From a bacterium (GTDB lineage: Bacteria > Planctomycetota > Planctomycetia > Gemmatales > Gemmataceae), in NCBI GenBank assembly GCA_017308215.1, contig JAFKFQ010000408.1, positions 1 through 40,785 on the forward strand: a stretch of DNA of 40,785 nucleotides. Reading direction: 5' to 3'. Positions 32,622 through 40,785 of the stretch are shown here, piece after piece. Below the pieces are notes generated by a model that saw only the letters and a program-made list of their open reading frames with translations, ran no database searches and was not told where the DNA came from. Both the position numbers and the translations under genes were made by a program. The first letter of the stretch is position 1, and the number at the start of each line of letters is the position of its first letter.

Positions 32622-34515
32622 GCGGGAGGCGGACGAAGAACGTGCTCCCGCGGCCGGGGCCGGCGCTCTCGGCCCACGCCGCCCCGCCGTGCATCGCGGC
32701 CAGCGACCGCACCAGCGCCAGCCCCAGCCCCAGCCCGCCGTGCGAGCGGTCCGCCGGCTGTCCGACCTGGGCGAACACCTCGAACACCCGCGTCAGCATG
32801 TCCGCCGGGATGCCGATGCCGGAGTCGGTCACAGACACGACGGCGTCGCCGCCGACCGCCTCGACGGCGACCGCGACGTGCCCGCCCTCGGGCGTGTAGC
32901 GGGCGGCGTTGGTCAACAGGTTCGTCACCACCTGCGCCAGCCGGGTCCGGTCGCCGTCCACGCGCACCGGGGCGGGCGCGAGGCGGACGGCGAGGGTGTG
33001 GCGGGCGGCGTCGAGCGCCGGCCGGGCGGTCTCGACCGCCGCCTCGACCACCCCGCGCAGGTCGAGGCGCTCGGGGCGGAGGGTGATCTTCCCGCTCGTC
33101 ACCCGGGCCACGTCGAGCAGGTCGTCGACGAGGTGGACGAGCTGCCCGAGCTGCCGCTCCATCATCCCGACGAGCTTGTCGAGCTGGTCCGGCGGCGGGC
33201 GGAGGCGGAGGACGGCGACGGCGTTGCGGATCGGGGCGAGTGGGTTGCGGAGCTCGTGGGCGAGGATCGCCAGGAACTCGTCCTTCCGCCGGTTCGCCTC
33301 GCGCAGCGCGTCCTCCGCCTCCTTCCGCTCGGTCACGTCGCGTGTGGTGCCGGCGACCGCCTCGACCTCGCCGTCGGCGCCAATGACCGGCACCAGGATG
33401 TAGTCGTAGATGCGCCGGCCGAACGTGCCGGTGAACGGCACCTCGCTGCGGACCGGCGCCTTCGTCGCCCGGACCTGCTCGATCTCCCGGCCGTGCATGG
33501 CGGCGTGCCAGTCCGGGTAGCCGAGTTCCGAACAGGTCTTCCCGATTGCCTCGTCCCAGGTCTTTCCCCACATCCGGAGGAGACCTTCGTTGGCGTAGGT
33601 GAACCGGTGGTCCAACCCCCACACGTAGGCCAGGTCCGGGGTGTTCGACAGGATCGTCTCGTAGAGCCGCCGCCGGCGGTCGGACTCGGCGGTGACGCGC
33701 ACCAGCTCCGCCTCGGACCGCTTCTGCTCGGTCACGTCGATGGCCACCCCGCCGACCAGCGGCGGACGCCCGGCCGGGCCGGGGATCAGGAACTTACTGA
33801 CCAGCGAGTGGTGGACCGACCCGTCCGGGTGCGTCAGCGTTTCGACCGTCTGGACGCCGCCCGTGTCGGCGGCGAGGCGGTCGTTGGCCCGGAACGCGGC
33901 CGCCGCATCGGGCGGGAAGACCTCGTCGTCGGTCCGACCGTACAGCGCCTCGGCGGTGGTGCCGAACGCCCGGAGGGCGGCGTCGTTGGCGTACAGGTAG
34001 TGGCCGGCGGCGTCCTTGATCCAGGCGAGGCCGGGGAGGTGTGCCATGAACCGCGCGAACCGCCGCTCCGTCTCGTCCGCCCGGGCGCGCTCCTGCCGCT
34101 CCATCGCCCGCAGCCGCTCGCCGGTCCGGTACAGCTCGACGAACACCGCCACCTTCGCCCGCAGGATCTCGGGGACGATCGGCTTGACGAGGTAATCGAC
34201 CGCCCCGAGGCGGTACGCCTCGACCACCGGGAACTCGTCGTCCCCGGCGGCCGTGAGGAAGATCACGGGCGTCTGTCGGCCGCGGTCGGTGGCGCGCATC
34301 CGCGACGCCGTCTCGAACCCGGACAGCCCGGGGAGGCGCACGTCGAGGAGGACAACCGCGAAGTCACGCGCGGCGAGGATTCGGAGTGCTTCTTCGCCCG
34401 TCGAGGCGCGGACGAGGTGGTCGCCGAGGCCGTCGAGGACGGCTTCCAATGCCAGGAGGTTGGCCGGCAGGTCATCCACCAACAGAATGTCCGCCGGCGC
34501 GCGAAAGTCGGGCAC
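32593..34515 (-). CDS. Hybrid histidine kinase: receiver, two PAS domains, HisKA, HATPase
   Basis: 640 residues from a GTG at 34515 (AAGG upstream). Domains in order: a receiver at 1-125 (ILLVDDLPAN, phospho-acceptor Asp58 in VVLLDVRLPG, Lys111 in YLVKP); a linker helix; PAS 1 at about 153-265; PAS 2 at about 283-398 (NTPDLAYVWGLDHRFTYANE); the H-box with His420 (DEFLAILAHELRNPLAPI); and the ATPase with TNLLTNAARYTPEGG, VTDSGIGIP and GGLGLGLALV. Having the receiver first is a layout used by cytoplasmic kinases that receive a phosphate as well as give one. No membrane helices, so it senses an intracellular cue. Its cognate output regulator is not adjacent. Convergent with rtcB, with 29-bp overlapping ends. 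Confidence 0.95.
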   Translation of the reverse strand: MPDFRAPADILLVDDLPANLLALEAVLDGLGDHLVRASTGEEALRILAARDFAVVLLDVRLPGLSGFETASRMRATDRGRQTPVIFLTAAGDDEFPVVEAYRLGAVDYLVKPIVPEILRAKVAVFVELYRTGERLRAMERQERARADETERRFARFMAHLPGLAWIKDAAGHYLYANDAALRAFGTTAEALYGRTDDEVFPPDAAAAFRANDRLAADTGGVQTVETLTHPDGSVHHSLVSKFLIPGPAGRPPLVGGVAIDVTEQKRSEAELVRVTAESDRRRRLYETILSNTPDLAYVWGLDHRFTYANEGLLRMWGKTWDEAIGKTCSELGYPDWHAAMHGREIEQVRATKAPVRSEVPFTGTFGRRIYDYILVPVIGADGEVEAVAGTTRDVTERKEAEDALREANRRKDEFLAILAHELRNPLAPIRNAVAVLRLRPPPDQLDKLVGMMERQLGQLVHLVDDLLDVARVTSGKITLRPERLDLRGVVEAAVETARPALDAARHTLAVRLAPAPVRVDGDRTRLAQVVTNLLTNAARYTPEGGHVAVAVEAVGGDAVVSVTDSGIGIPADMLTRVFEVFAQVGQPADRSHGGLGLGLALVRSLAAMHGGAAWAESAGPGRGSTFFVRLPLNPSPSSAG

Positions 34516-34995
34516 GACACTGCCTTGTCGAACGAGTCGGTCGGTGACTGGGTGGCGAGTCGAAAAGAATTCTACCAGCGCCGCGGCGGAACCGCACCGC
34601 CTCCCGGTGGTCAGTATCCGCCCAGCTCGATCCGACCGGCGTGGGAAGCACGCGCCGGCTCACGCGCCGTCCCGCCCCACCGGGATCAGCGGGCTCACCC
34701 GCACAAGGCCGCGCCGGAGGCGCCACCGACTCGCATCCGACGCCGCAGGAATGAGACATGCCCCCCTTCGCGGGTCCGGTGCCGGAATGGCGGCCGAGTA
34801 TTCAATGACCCCTTCGTAGGCGTTCCCGTACGGACGGCGAGAACTCCGTGACCCCGACCCGCCGGTGCCAACGGCTCGCCCGATCCGGTGGTTCCATGGC
34901 TGGTGTGCATCGCCCACCGGTGGTGTAGGATATCCTCACCCACCGACCGCTGCACGCCCCGCCGGCCTCCCGGCCGCGCTCCGCAGGTAACCCTG
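34516..34995. other. Intergenic region between divergent kinase and cytochrome genes
   Basis: About 480 bp with no credible gene. It must hold the promoters of the leftward hybrid kinase and rightward cytochrome genes. An A/T-richer patch lies at 34557-34575 (GAAAAGAATTCTACC), and a short palindrome AGGATATCCT lies at 34927-34936, about 60 bp before the cytochrome ATG. Neither gives a clear -35/-10 pair. Confidence 0.4.
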
Positions 34996-37900
34996 ATGCG
35001 ACTCCGCCTCCTGGCTGTTGCGACCATCGCCCTGGCCGCCGCCCCGCGGGCCGCCGCCGATGTGGACTTCGGCCGCGACGTGCGGCCCGTCCTCACCGAG
35101 TACTGCTTCGCCTGCCACGGCCCGGACGAGAAGGGCCGAAAGGCCGACCTCCGCCTCGACACGAGGGACGGGCTGACCGCCGCCGCGAAGGAGGTACTCG
35201 CCCGCGTCACCGCCGCCGACCCGGCCGAGCGGATGCCGCCGGAGAAGGGCGGGAAACGGCTCGCGCCGGCGCAGATCGACGCCGTGAAGAAGTGGGTCGA
35301 GGGCGGGGCGCGGTGGTCGGCGCACTGGGCGTTCGGGGCGCCGAAGCGGCCGGCAGTCCCGGCCGTCCGCGGGGCGGCGTGGGGCCGCACCCCGATCGAC
35401 GCCTTCGTACTGACACGGCTGGAGAAGGAGGGGCTCCGGCCGTCCCCGGAGGCGACCCGTGAGACCCTGATCCGCCGCCTGTCGCTCGACCTGACCGGCC
35501 TCCCGCCGACGCCGAAGGAGGTGGACGACTTCCTCGCCGATGCCTCGCCCGCCGCGTACGAGCGGGTCGTGGACCGGCTCCTCGCGTCGCCCCACTACGG
35601 CGAGCGGATGGCGATGCCGTGGCTCGACTACGCGCGGTTCGCCGACAGCAACGGGTTCCAGACCGACAGCAGCCGGGCCATGTGGCCGTGGCGGGACTGG
35701 GTGGTCCGGGCATTCAACCGGAACCTGCCGTTCGACCGGTTCACGATCGAACAGCTCGCCGGGGACATGCTCCCGGGCGCGACGCCCGAGCAGGTGATCG
35801 CCACCGGGTTCAACCGGAACCACCGGCTCAACGGCGAGGGCGGGCTGATCGGTGAGGAGTGGCGGGTCGAGACGGTCATCGACCGGGTGGACACGACGGC
35901 GCTGACGTGGCTCGGCCTGACCGCCGGGTGCGCCCGCTGCCACGACCACAAGTACGACCCGCTCTCCCAGGCCGAGTACTACCGGCTGTTCGCGCTGTTC
36001 AACAACGTCCCCGAGACCGGCACGCTGGCCGCGAACCGCGGGGGCGGGAACTCGGACCCGGCCGTCGTGGTCCCCGGCCCGGGACAGGAGGTCGAGCTGA
36101 CGAAGCTCCGCGCCGCGGTCGCGGCGGCCGACGCCGAGGCAGTCGCCGCGGCGAAGGCCCTGCCGGCACTCGTTGCGGCCTGGGAGCCGGGCTTCAAGGC
36201 CGCACTGGCCCAGGCGAAGGACGACTGGGTGGTGCTGAACCCGCGGTCCGTCTCTGGCAGCGGGATGGGGAAGTTCGCCCGCCAGCCGGACGGGTCGTAC
36301 CTCGCGGTCGGGCAGTCCCCGCCCTACGACCTGTACACCGTCGTCGCCCCGGTCGCGGCCGGGCGGCTCAGCGGCGTGCTGCTCGAGTGCCTCCCGGACC
36401 CGTCGCTCCCGAACCGGAGCGTTGGCCGGGCGCCGAACGGGAACTTCGTTCTCACCTCGGTCGAGGCCGAGGTGTCGGCGCCGTCGCTGAAGGAGCCGCT
36501 GAAGGTCCGGTTCACGCGGGCCGAGGCCGACTACTCCCAGGCTGGGTGGGACGTGAAGAACCTGCTCGGCGGCGACCCGAAGCGGGGCTGGGCGGCGGAC
36601 GGCCCGACGCGGCGCGAGCCGCTCAAGGCGGCGCTCGTGGCCGAGACGCCGGTCGCCGTCCCGGCCGACGCCACGCTCACCGTGCGGCTCCTGCACGAGG
36701 CGCTGAACCACCACTCGATCGGCCGGTTCCGGCTGTCGGTCACCGGGGCCGAGCCGGCGACGGTCACCCCCGCCGGCCGGCGGGTGCCGCCCGGGGTGAC
36801 GGCCGTGCTCGACACCGAGGCGGCGAAGCGCACCCCGGCACAGGTCGCGGAACTGACCGCCTTCTATCGCACGACCGCCGACGGCCCGGTGAAGCGCGCC
36901 GACGCCGCCGTGGCCGCGGCGCGGAAGCGGCTCGCCGACTTCGAGGCAACACTGCCGACGGTCATGGTGATGCAGGAGGGGTCGCCGCGCGACGCCTTCG
37001 TGCTGGTCCGCGGGCAGTACGACCGGCGCGGGGCGAAGGTGACGCCCGGCCTCCCCGCCGCCCTCCCGCCGCTACCGGCCGGCGCGAAGGCCGACCGCCT
37101 CGGCTTCGCCCGGTGGGTCGCGTCGGCCGACAACCCGCTGACCGCCCGGGTGTGGGCGAACCGGGCGTGGGAGCACTTTTTCGGCGCCGGCCTCGTCCGC
37201 ACCACCGAGAACCTCGGCACCCAGGCCGAGTTCCCGTCGCACCCCGAGCTCCTCGACTGGCTCGCCACCGAGTTCGTCCGCCTCGGCTGGGACATGAAGG
37301 CGACGCACAAGCTCCTCGTCATGTCGGCCGCGTACCGACAGACCTCGCGCGTCACGCCCGAACTACTCGCGCGCGACCCGGAGAACCGGCTGCTCGCCCG
37401 CGGCCCGCGGTTCCGCCTCCCGGGCGAACTGGTCCGCGACCAGGCGCTCGCGGTGTCGGGGGTGCTCGTGACGAAGGTCGGCGGGCCGTCGGTCCGGCCG
37501 TACATGCCGGCCGGGGTGTGGGACGAGGTGAGCGTGTACGGTGACCTGCGAAATTACAAGATGGACCCCGGCCCGGACCGCCACCGCCGGACGATGTACA
37601 CCGTCTGGAAGCGGACCGCCGCCCCGCCGACGATGCTCCTGTTCGACGCCCCGAACCGGGAGGTCTGTACCGTCCGCCGGTCGCGCACGAACACGCCGCT
37701 CCAGGCGCTCGCGCTGCTCAACGAGTTCACCTACATCGAGGCCGCCCGCGCCCTCGCCGGGCGCATGAAGGCGGAGGGCGGGGCGATGCCGACCGACCGG
37801 CTGACCTACGGGTTCCGCCTCGTCGCCGCCCGCCGCCCGACCGCGGCCGAGCTTGCGGTCCTCGCCGACGGGTACACCGCCGACCTCGCCCGCTTCCGCG

Positions 37901-38022
37901 CGAACCCGGACGCGGCGACGCGCCTGCTGGGCGCGAACGCCGCCGACGCGGCCGAGCTCGCGGCGCTGACGCTGGCCGCGAACGTCCTGCTGAACCTCGA
38001 CGAAGTCGTGACCCGGGAGTGA
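34996..38022 (+). CDS. Secreted planctomycete cytochrome: PSCyt1, DUF1549 and DUF1553
   Basis: 1008 residues from the ATG at 34996, preceded by AGGTAA; the open frame upstream lacks a signal. Signal peptide 1-22 ([18 protein letters not shown]). PSCyt1 follows with haem motif CFACH (37-41). DUF1549 (about 140-340) carries [20 protein letters not shown] and the second haem motif [11 protein letters not shown] (312-316). A long middle part (about 340-690) contains a beta-sandwich-like stretch ([20 protein letters not shown]). DUF1553 occupies the last ~300 residues ([20 protein letters not shown]). The DUF1501 gene starts 2 nt downstream, the standard planctomycete pair. Believed to be exported redox proteins, reaction unknown. 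The longest intact gene in the window. Confidence 0.95.
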   Translation: MRLRLLAVATIALAAAPRAAADVDFGRDVRPVLTEYCFACHGPDEKGRKADLRLDTRDGLTAAAKEVLARVTAADPAERMPPEKGGKRLAPAQIDAVKKWVEGGARWSAHWAFGAPKRPAVPAVRGAAWGRTPIDAFVLTRLEKEGLRPSPEATRETLIRRLSLDLTGLPPTPKEVDDFLADASPAAYERVVDRLLASPHYGERMAMPWLDYARFADSNGFQTDSSRAMWPWRDWVVRAFNRNLPFDRFTIEQLAGDMLPGATPEQVIATGFNRNHRLNGEGGLIGEEWRVETVIDRVDTTALTWLGLTAGCARCHDHKYDPLSQAEYYRLFALFNNVPETGTLAANRGGGNSDPAVVVPGPGQEVELTKLRAAVAAADAEAVAAAKALPALVAAWEPGFKAALAQAKDDWVVLNPRSVSGSGMGKFARQPDGSYLAVGQSPPYDLYTVVAPVAAGRLSGVLLECLPDPSLPNRSVGRAPNGNFVLTSVEAEVSAPSLKEPLKVRFTRAEADYSQAGWDVKNLLGGDPKRGWAADGPTRREPLKAALVAETPVAVPADATLTVRLLHEALNHHSIGRFRLSVTGAEPATVTPAGRRVPPGVTAVLDTEAAKRTPAQVAELTAFYRTTADGPVKRADAAVAAARKRLADFEATLPTVMVMQEGSPRDAFVLVRGQYDRRGAKVTPGLPAALPPLPAGAKADRLGFARWVASADNPLTARVWANRAWEHFFGAGLVRTTENLGTQAEFPSHPELLDWLATEFVRLGWDMKATHKLLVMSAAYRQTSRVTPELLARDPENRLLARGPRFRLPGELVRDQALAVSGVLVTKVGGPSVRPYMPAGVWDEVSVYGDLRNYKMDPGPDRHRRTMYTVWKRTAAPPTMLLFDAPNREVCTVRRSRTNTPLQALALLNEFTYIEAARALAGRMKAEGGAMPTDRLTYGFRLVAARRPTAAELAVLADGYTADLARFRANPDAATRLLGANAADAAELAALTLAANVLLNLDEVVTRE

Positions 38023-38024
38023 CC

Positions 38025-39461
38025 ATGCCCGCGCCCCACCCACTCGCGGCGCAGGACGCGCTCAACCGCCGCTTGTTCCTCCGTCACTCCACGGCGCTCG
38101 GCGTGGCCGCGCTGTCGGCGCTGGCCGCGCGGGGCCAACCCGGCGAGGCGGCGTTCCGCCTGCCCGCCGCGAAGGCGAAGCGCGTCATCTACCTGTTCCA
38201 GTCGGGCGCGCCGTCGCAGCTCGACCTGTTCGACCCGAAGCCGCAACTGGACCGCCGCCGCGGCGAGAACCTGCCCGAGAGCATCCGCCGCGGCCAGCGC
38301 CTCACCACGATGACGAGCGGACAGGCGACGTTCCCGACCGCGCCGTCCATGTTCAAGTTCGCGCGGCACGGGCGGTCTGGGCTGTGGCTGAGCGAGCTGC
38401 TCCCACACCTGGCGACGGTTGCCGACGACCTGACCATGATCCGCTCGGTCCACACCGAGGCGAACAACCACGACCCGGCGATTACCTTCTGCCAGACTGG
38501 GAACCAGCTCGCCGGCCGTCCGAGCATCGGGGCGTGGGCGAGCTACGGGCTCGGTAGTGAGAACCAGAGCCTTCCCGCTTACGTGGTTCTCACCTCATTC
38601 GGCAGCGGCCGGCGCGACGACCAGCCGTTGTACGACCGCCTCTGGGGCGCCGGGTTCCTCCCCGGCCGGCACCAGGGGGTGAAGTTCCGCAACACCGGCG
38701 ACGCGGTGCTGTACCTGTCGAACCCGCCCGGCATCGACCCGGCCGCCCGCCGCGCCACCCTCGACCGCCTCGCCGCGCTCAACCGCCAGCACCACGACGC
38801 GGTCGGCGACCCGGAGACGCAGGCCCGGGTTGCCCAGTACGAGATGGCGTTCCGCATGCAGACGAGCGTGCCGGACCTGCTCAACACGTCGAAGGAGCCG
38901 CGGGCGGTGCTCGACGCCTACGGGCCGGAGGTGGGTCGCCCCGGGACCTACGCAGCGAATTGCCTCCTCGCCCGCCGCCTCGCCGAGCGCGGGGTGCGGT
39001 TCGTGCAGCTGTTCCACATGGGCTGGGACCACCACGGCGGGCTCCCCGCCGCGATCCGCGGCCAGTGCCGCGACACCGACCAGCCGACCGCCGCGCTGCT
39101 CCGCGACCTGAAGCATCGCGGCCTGCTCGACGACACACTCGTCGTTTGGGGCGGGGAGTTCGGGCGGACGGTGTACAGCCAGGGGGCGCTGACGGCGACC
39201 GACTACGGCCGCGACCACCACCCGCGCTGCTACACGGTGCTGATGGCCGGCGGCGGGGTGAAGCCGGGCGTCACGTTCGGGGCGACCGACGATTTCAGTT
39301 ACAACGTGACCGAGAATCCGGTGAGCGTGTTCGACCTGAACGCCACGATCCTCCACCAACTCGGTATCGACCACGAGAAGCTGACGTTCCGCCACCAGGG
39401 GCTCGACGCCCGTCTGACCGGCGTCGAGCCGGCCCGCGTGGTCCGCGAGGTGTTGGCCTGA
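38025..39461 (+). CDS. DUF1501 protein with a Tat-like signal
   Basis: 478 residues from the ATG at 38025; a GTG at 38019 would overlap the previous stop. The N-terminus has twin arginines, [20 protein letters not shown], resembling a Tat export signal, as usual for DUF1501. Family markers: [20 protein letters not shown] near the start, [61 protein letters not shown], and [19 protein letters not shown] near the end. The fold resembles alkaline phosphatase/sulfatase enzymes, with several His/Asp clusters that could bind metal. Almost certainly co-transcribed with the cytochrome gene upstream and presumed to work with it. Activity of the family is not established. Confidence 0.93.
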   Translation: MPAPHPLAAQDALNRRLFLRHSTALGVAALSALAARGQPGEAAFRLPAAKAKRVIYLFQSGAPSQLDLFDPKPQLDRRRGENLPESIRRGQRLTTMTSGQATFPTAPSMFKFARHGRSGLWLSELLPHLATVADDLTMIRSVHTEANNHDPAITFCQTGNQLAGRPSIGAWASYGLGSENQSLPAYVVLTSFGSGRRDDQPLYDRLWGAGFLPGRHQGVKFRNTGDAVLYLSNPPGIDPAARRATLDRLAALNRQHHDAVGDPETQARVAQYEMAFRMQTSVPDLLNTSKEPRAVLDAYGPEVGRPGTYAANCLLARRLAERGVRFVQLFHMGWDHHGGLPAAIRGQCRDTDQPTAALLRDLKHRGLLDDTLVVWGGEFGRTVYSQGALTATDYGRDHHPRCYTVLMAGGGVKPGVTFGATDDFSYNVTENPVSVFDLNATILHQLGIDHEKLTFRHQGLDARLTGVEPARVVREVLA

Positions 39462-39519
39462 CCGGCCGGGAGTCGCCGCGGACCGCCCGCCCCGCCGCGA
39501 CGTTCCCGCCCCCGGGGCT

Positions 39520-39669
39520 GCCTGCCTGTCCTCGCGCCCGCCGTCGGCCGGGGCGGGGCCCCGAGTTTCCGGGCCGACGTGGTGCGGGTGCTCGCCGCCC
39601 GGTGTGTGAGCTGCCACAGCGGCGCCCGGACCGCCACGGGTGCAACCCCGGCACCTTTGCCGCCCTTAT
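39520..39669 (+). pseudogene. Fragment of a planctomycete cytochrome-type (PSCyt1) gene
   Basis: One frame reads APSFRADVVRVLAARCVSCH then SGARTATGA before a stop near 39669. ADVVxVLAxRCVxCHSG is the characteristic opening of PSCyt1 domains, including the CXXCH haem motif, often at the start of WD40-containing cytochromes. Nothing of the rest of such a gene follows. No proper start is seen. Probably the 5' stump of a lost gene. Confidence 0.5.
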
Positions 39670-39882
39670 GAACCCCGGAAAATTGAGCTGCCCGCGGCGC
39701 CCTCGGAGGACATGGCCACGGCTGGCTCATCCTGTTCACCCCGGTCGTGGGAGTCGTGCTGTTCGGCAGCCTTGACCGACTCCGGTCCCACTGCTCATCA
39801 CTGCAGTGGTGATGCCCCCAATTCATGACACGGGAGTCATCCATTGCAAAGATGACCCACGACAGGCAAGGAGGCGAACACA

Positions 39883-40111
39883 GTGTCGGACGGCCTACGA
39901 TCGAACCGGCCGGCGGTCGGCCGGGGCCGCCGGCTCTACGTTCAGGTGGCGCACCACGGCGGCGGAGTGGGTCAGCGGCTTGTACAGGCGGTGGTGTCGG
40001 ACACTTCCTCCGGTTCGGAGCCGCACCGAGAACCCGGCAGCCGGCCGTCTGTACGAGTGGTTCGGATTCGTTCCCGTCGTGGGGGTGGCCGACCACACAT
40101 CCTGGAACTGA
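39883..40111 (+). pseudogene. Remnant of a GNAT N-acetyltransferase
   Basis: Two frames together give the C-terminal half of a GNAT enzyme. In one frame: RRLYVQVAHHGGGVGQRLVQ AVV (usual LYVxPxxRGxGVGxxLxxAVV, the acetyl-CoA-binding loop). In another frame from about 40015: ENPAAGRLYEWFGFVPV, the family ending. The frame change falls near 40000-40020. The N-terminal half is not recognisable upstream (39670-39880). Interpreted as a decayed gene; 39670-40145 otherwise shows nothing. Confidence 0.55.
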
Positions 40112-40189
40112 CAGAGGCTGGGCCCGCCACCACACCCGCTACCAGGTGACCGGATTCCTCCTTCCGATGTGAGGGCGTTGGCACCGTGG

Positions 40190-40218
40190 TTGACAGGCGC
40201 GGCCCCGCGACCGACACT
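40190..40218 (+). promoter_or_regulatory. Candidate sigma-70-type promoter of the Ser/Thr kinase gene
   Basis: TTGACA (40190-40195), a 17-bp spacer, then GACACT (40213-40218). The -35 is perfect and the -10 weak; spacing equals that of the HU-gene promoter. The leader would be about 45 nt before the ATG at 40269. Confidence 0.45.
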
Positions 40219-40268
40219 GTTGCGGACGCCAGCCCGCAGCGGGTCGCCTGAAGTCGGGACGGACTCCC

Positions 40269-40785
40269 ATGAGCCACACGCCGCACGATTCGGAAACGCC
40301 CCCCGGGCTGCCGAGGCGCGTTGCGGACGACGACGCGGACGGGATCGCACGACACCCCACGCAGCCGTCCCCTTCTGGACCGCCCGCCCGGGCCGGCATC
40401 GGCCCCACGTCGGACACCGACGTGCTCCCGCTCATCGACGGCTACGTGGTGGTCGGGAAGATCGGCGAGGGTGGGATGGGCGCGGTGTACCTCGCCGAGG
40501 ACGCCCGGCTCGGCCGCCGGGTCGCGATCAAGACGATGCGCCGCGACCTCGCGGCCGGCCCGCCCGACCGGGACCGGTTCCTCCGCGAGGCCCGGGTCGC
40601 CGCCGCGGTGGAGAGCGACCACCTCGTCCCCGTGTGGGGCGTCGGGGAGGCGGCCGACGGCACCCCGTTCCTCGTGATGCCGTTCCTCCGGGGGGAACCG
40701 CTCGACGCCCGGCTGCGGCGCGAGCCCGTGTCGCCGCCGGGGCTCGTCCTGAAGGTAGCGGGCGAGGTGGCCGAGGGACTGGCCG
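40269..40785 (+). CDS. PknB-type serine/threonine protein kinase, N-terminal part
   Basis: The gene runs off the right edge; about 172 residues are present. The ATG at 40269 has GGGACGG upstream. The first ~60 residues are Pro/Asp-rich and probably disordered. The kinase domain begins with IDGYVVVGKIGEGGMGAVYL, a clear glycine-rich loop GEGGMGAVY, followed by the ATP-anchoring Lys in RRVAIKTM, then a helix with FLREARVAAAVESDHLVPVW (the conserved Glu) and the hinge FLVMPFLRGEPLDARL. The catalytic and activation loops lie beyond the window. Planctomycetes have many such kinases, often with a membrane helix and sensor domain after the kinase. Confidence 0.93.
   Translation, partial: MSHTPHDSETPPGLPRRVADDDADGIARHPTQPSPSGPPARAGIGPTSDTDVLPLIDGYVVVGKIGEGGMGAVYLAEDARLGRRVAIKTMRRDLAAGPPDRDRFLREARVAAAVESDHLVPVWGVGEAADGTPFLVMPFLRGEPLDARLRREPVSPPGLVLKVAGEVAEGLA

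Noticed and set aside
35859..37544. 561-codon frame inside the large cytochrome gene
   Set aside because: Same strand, other frame, composition typical of a shadow; the cytochrome frame is complete.
39798..39814. Small palindrome CATCACTGCAGTGGTGATG
   Set aside because: Short, not near a start or stop, and no supporting context in a region of gene debris.
39806..40111. 101-codon plus-strand frame as a real gene
   Set aside because: Only its last ~25 residues look like GNAT; the acetyl-CoA loop is in a different frame, so it is treated as a remnant.
1..40785. Defence system, prophage, transposon or secondary-metabolite cluster
   Set aside because: Looked for nucleases, toxins, reverse transcriptases, integrases, transposases, large synthases and repeat-spacer arrays; none seen.

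Overview
The window looks like a chromosomal segment of a planctomycete of the Gemmataceae type. The DNA is very GC-rich. Its gene content is typical of that group: two DUF1549/DUF1553 planctomycete cytochromes (one paired with a DUF1501 protein), two DUF1559 prepilin-like proteins, an ECF sigma factor with a long membrane-anchored extension, BamB-like PQQ propellers, a bacterial serpin, and a PknB-type kinase. No database search was possible; family names rest on motifs read by eye.

Layout. 1-7.4 kb: a PQQ propeller (cut by the window edge) and a sigma-54 activator on the minus strand, then a secreted HExxH peptidase and an MFS transporter on the plus strand, then a PAS-rich sensor kinase whose C-terminal receiver is broken. 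7.5-10.9 kb: a decayed BNR-type gene and two DUF1559 genes. 11.3-14.8 kb: a small unknown protein, the overlapping pair cmk-plsC, a TPR-like protein and an ArsR-type regulator. 14.8-19.7 kb: a frameshifted membrane protein, a lipoprotein, two clpP genes, tig and tRNA-Gly(GCC). 19.9-26.9 kb: an HU-like protein behind a near-consensus promoter, a large cytochrome, small secreted proteins, an acyltransferase-3 protein and a frameshifted PQQ propeller. 26.9-31 kb: a serpin, a secreted endonuclease/phosphatase-fold enzyme and the ECF fusion. 31-34.5 kb: rtcB and a hybrid histidine kinase that meet tail to tail with overlapping ends. 35-39.5 kb: a DUF1549/DUF1553-DUF1501 pair. 39.5-40.8 kb: gene debris and the start of a Ser/Thr kinase.

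Functional groupings visible from position: protein folding and turnover (tig, clpP, clpP), nucleotide and lipid metabolism (cmk, plsC), cell-surface and secreted proteins (cytochromes, DUF1559, PQQ, peptidase, serpin), and signalling (sigma-54 activator, two PAS kinases, ECF fusion, STPK).

Three things stand out. (1) An ECF sigma factor is fused to a membrane segment, a WEYK..FKRP module and a secretin-N-like domain. (2) Six long, near-perfect, mutually unrelated intergenic inverted repeats occur, two of them between divergent genes, where terminators are not expected. (3) At least five accessory genes carry frameshifts, two with a missing conserved block, while housekeeping genes and the longest reading frames are intact. 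No CRISPR array, transposase, integrase or rRNA was seen.
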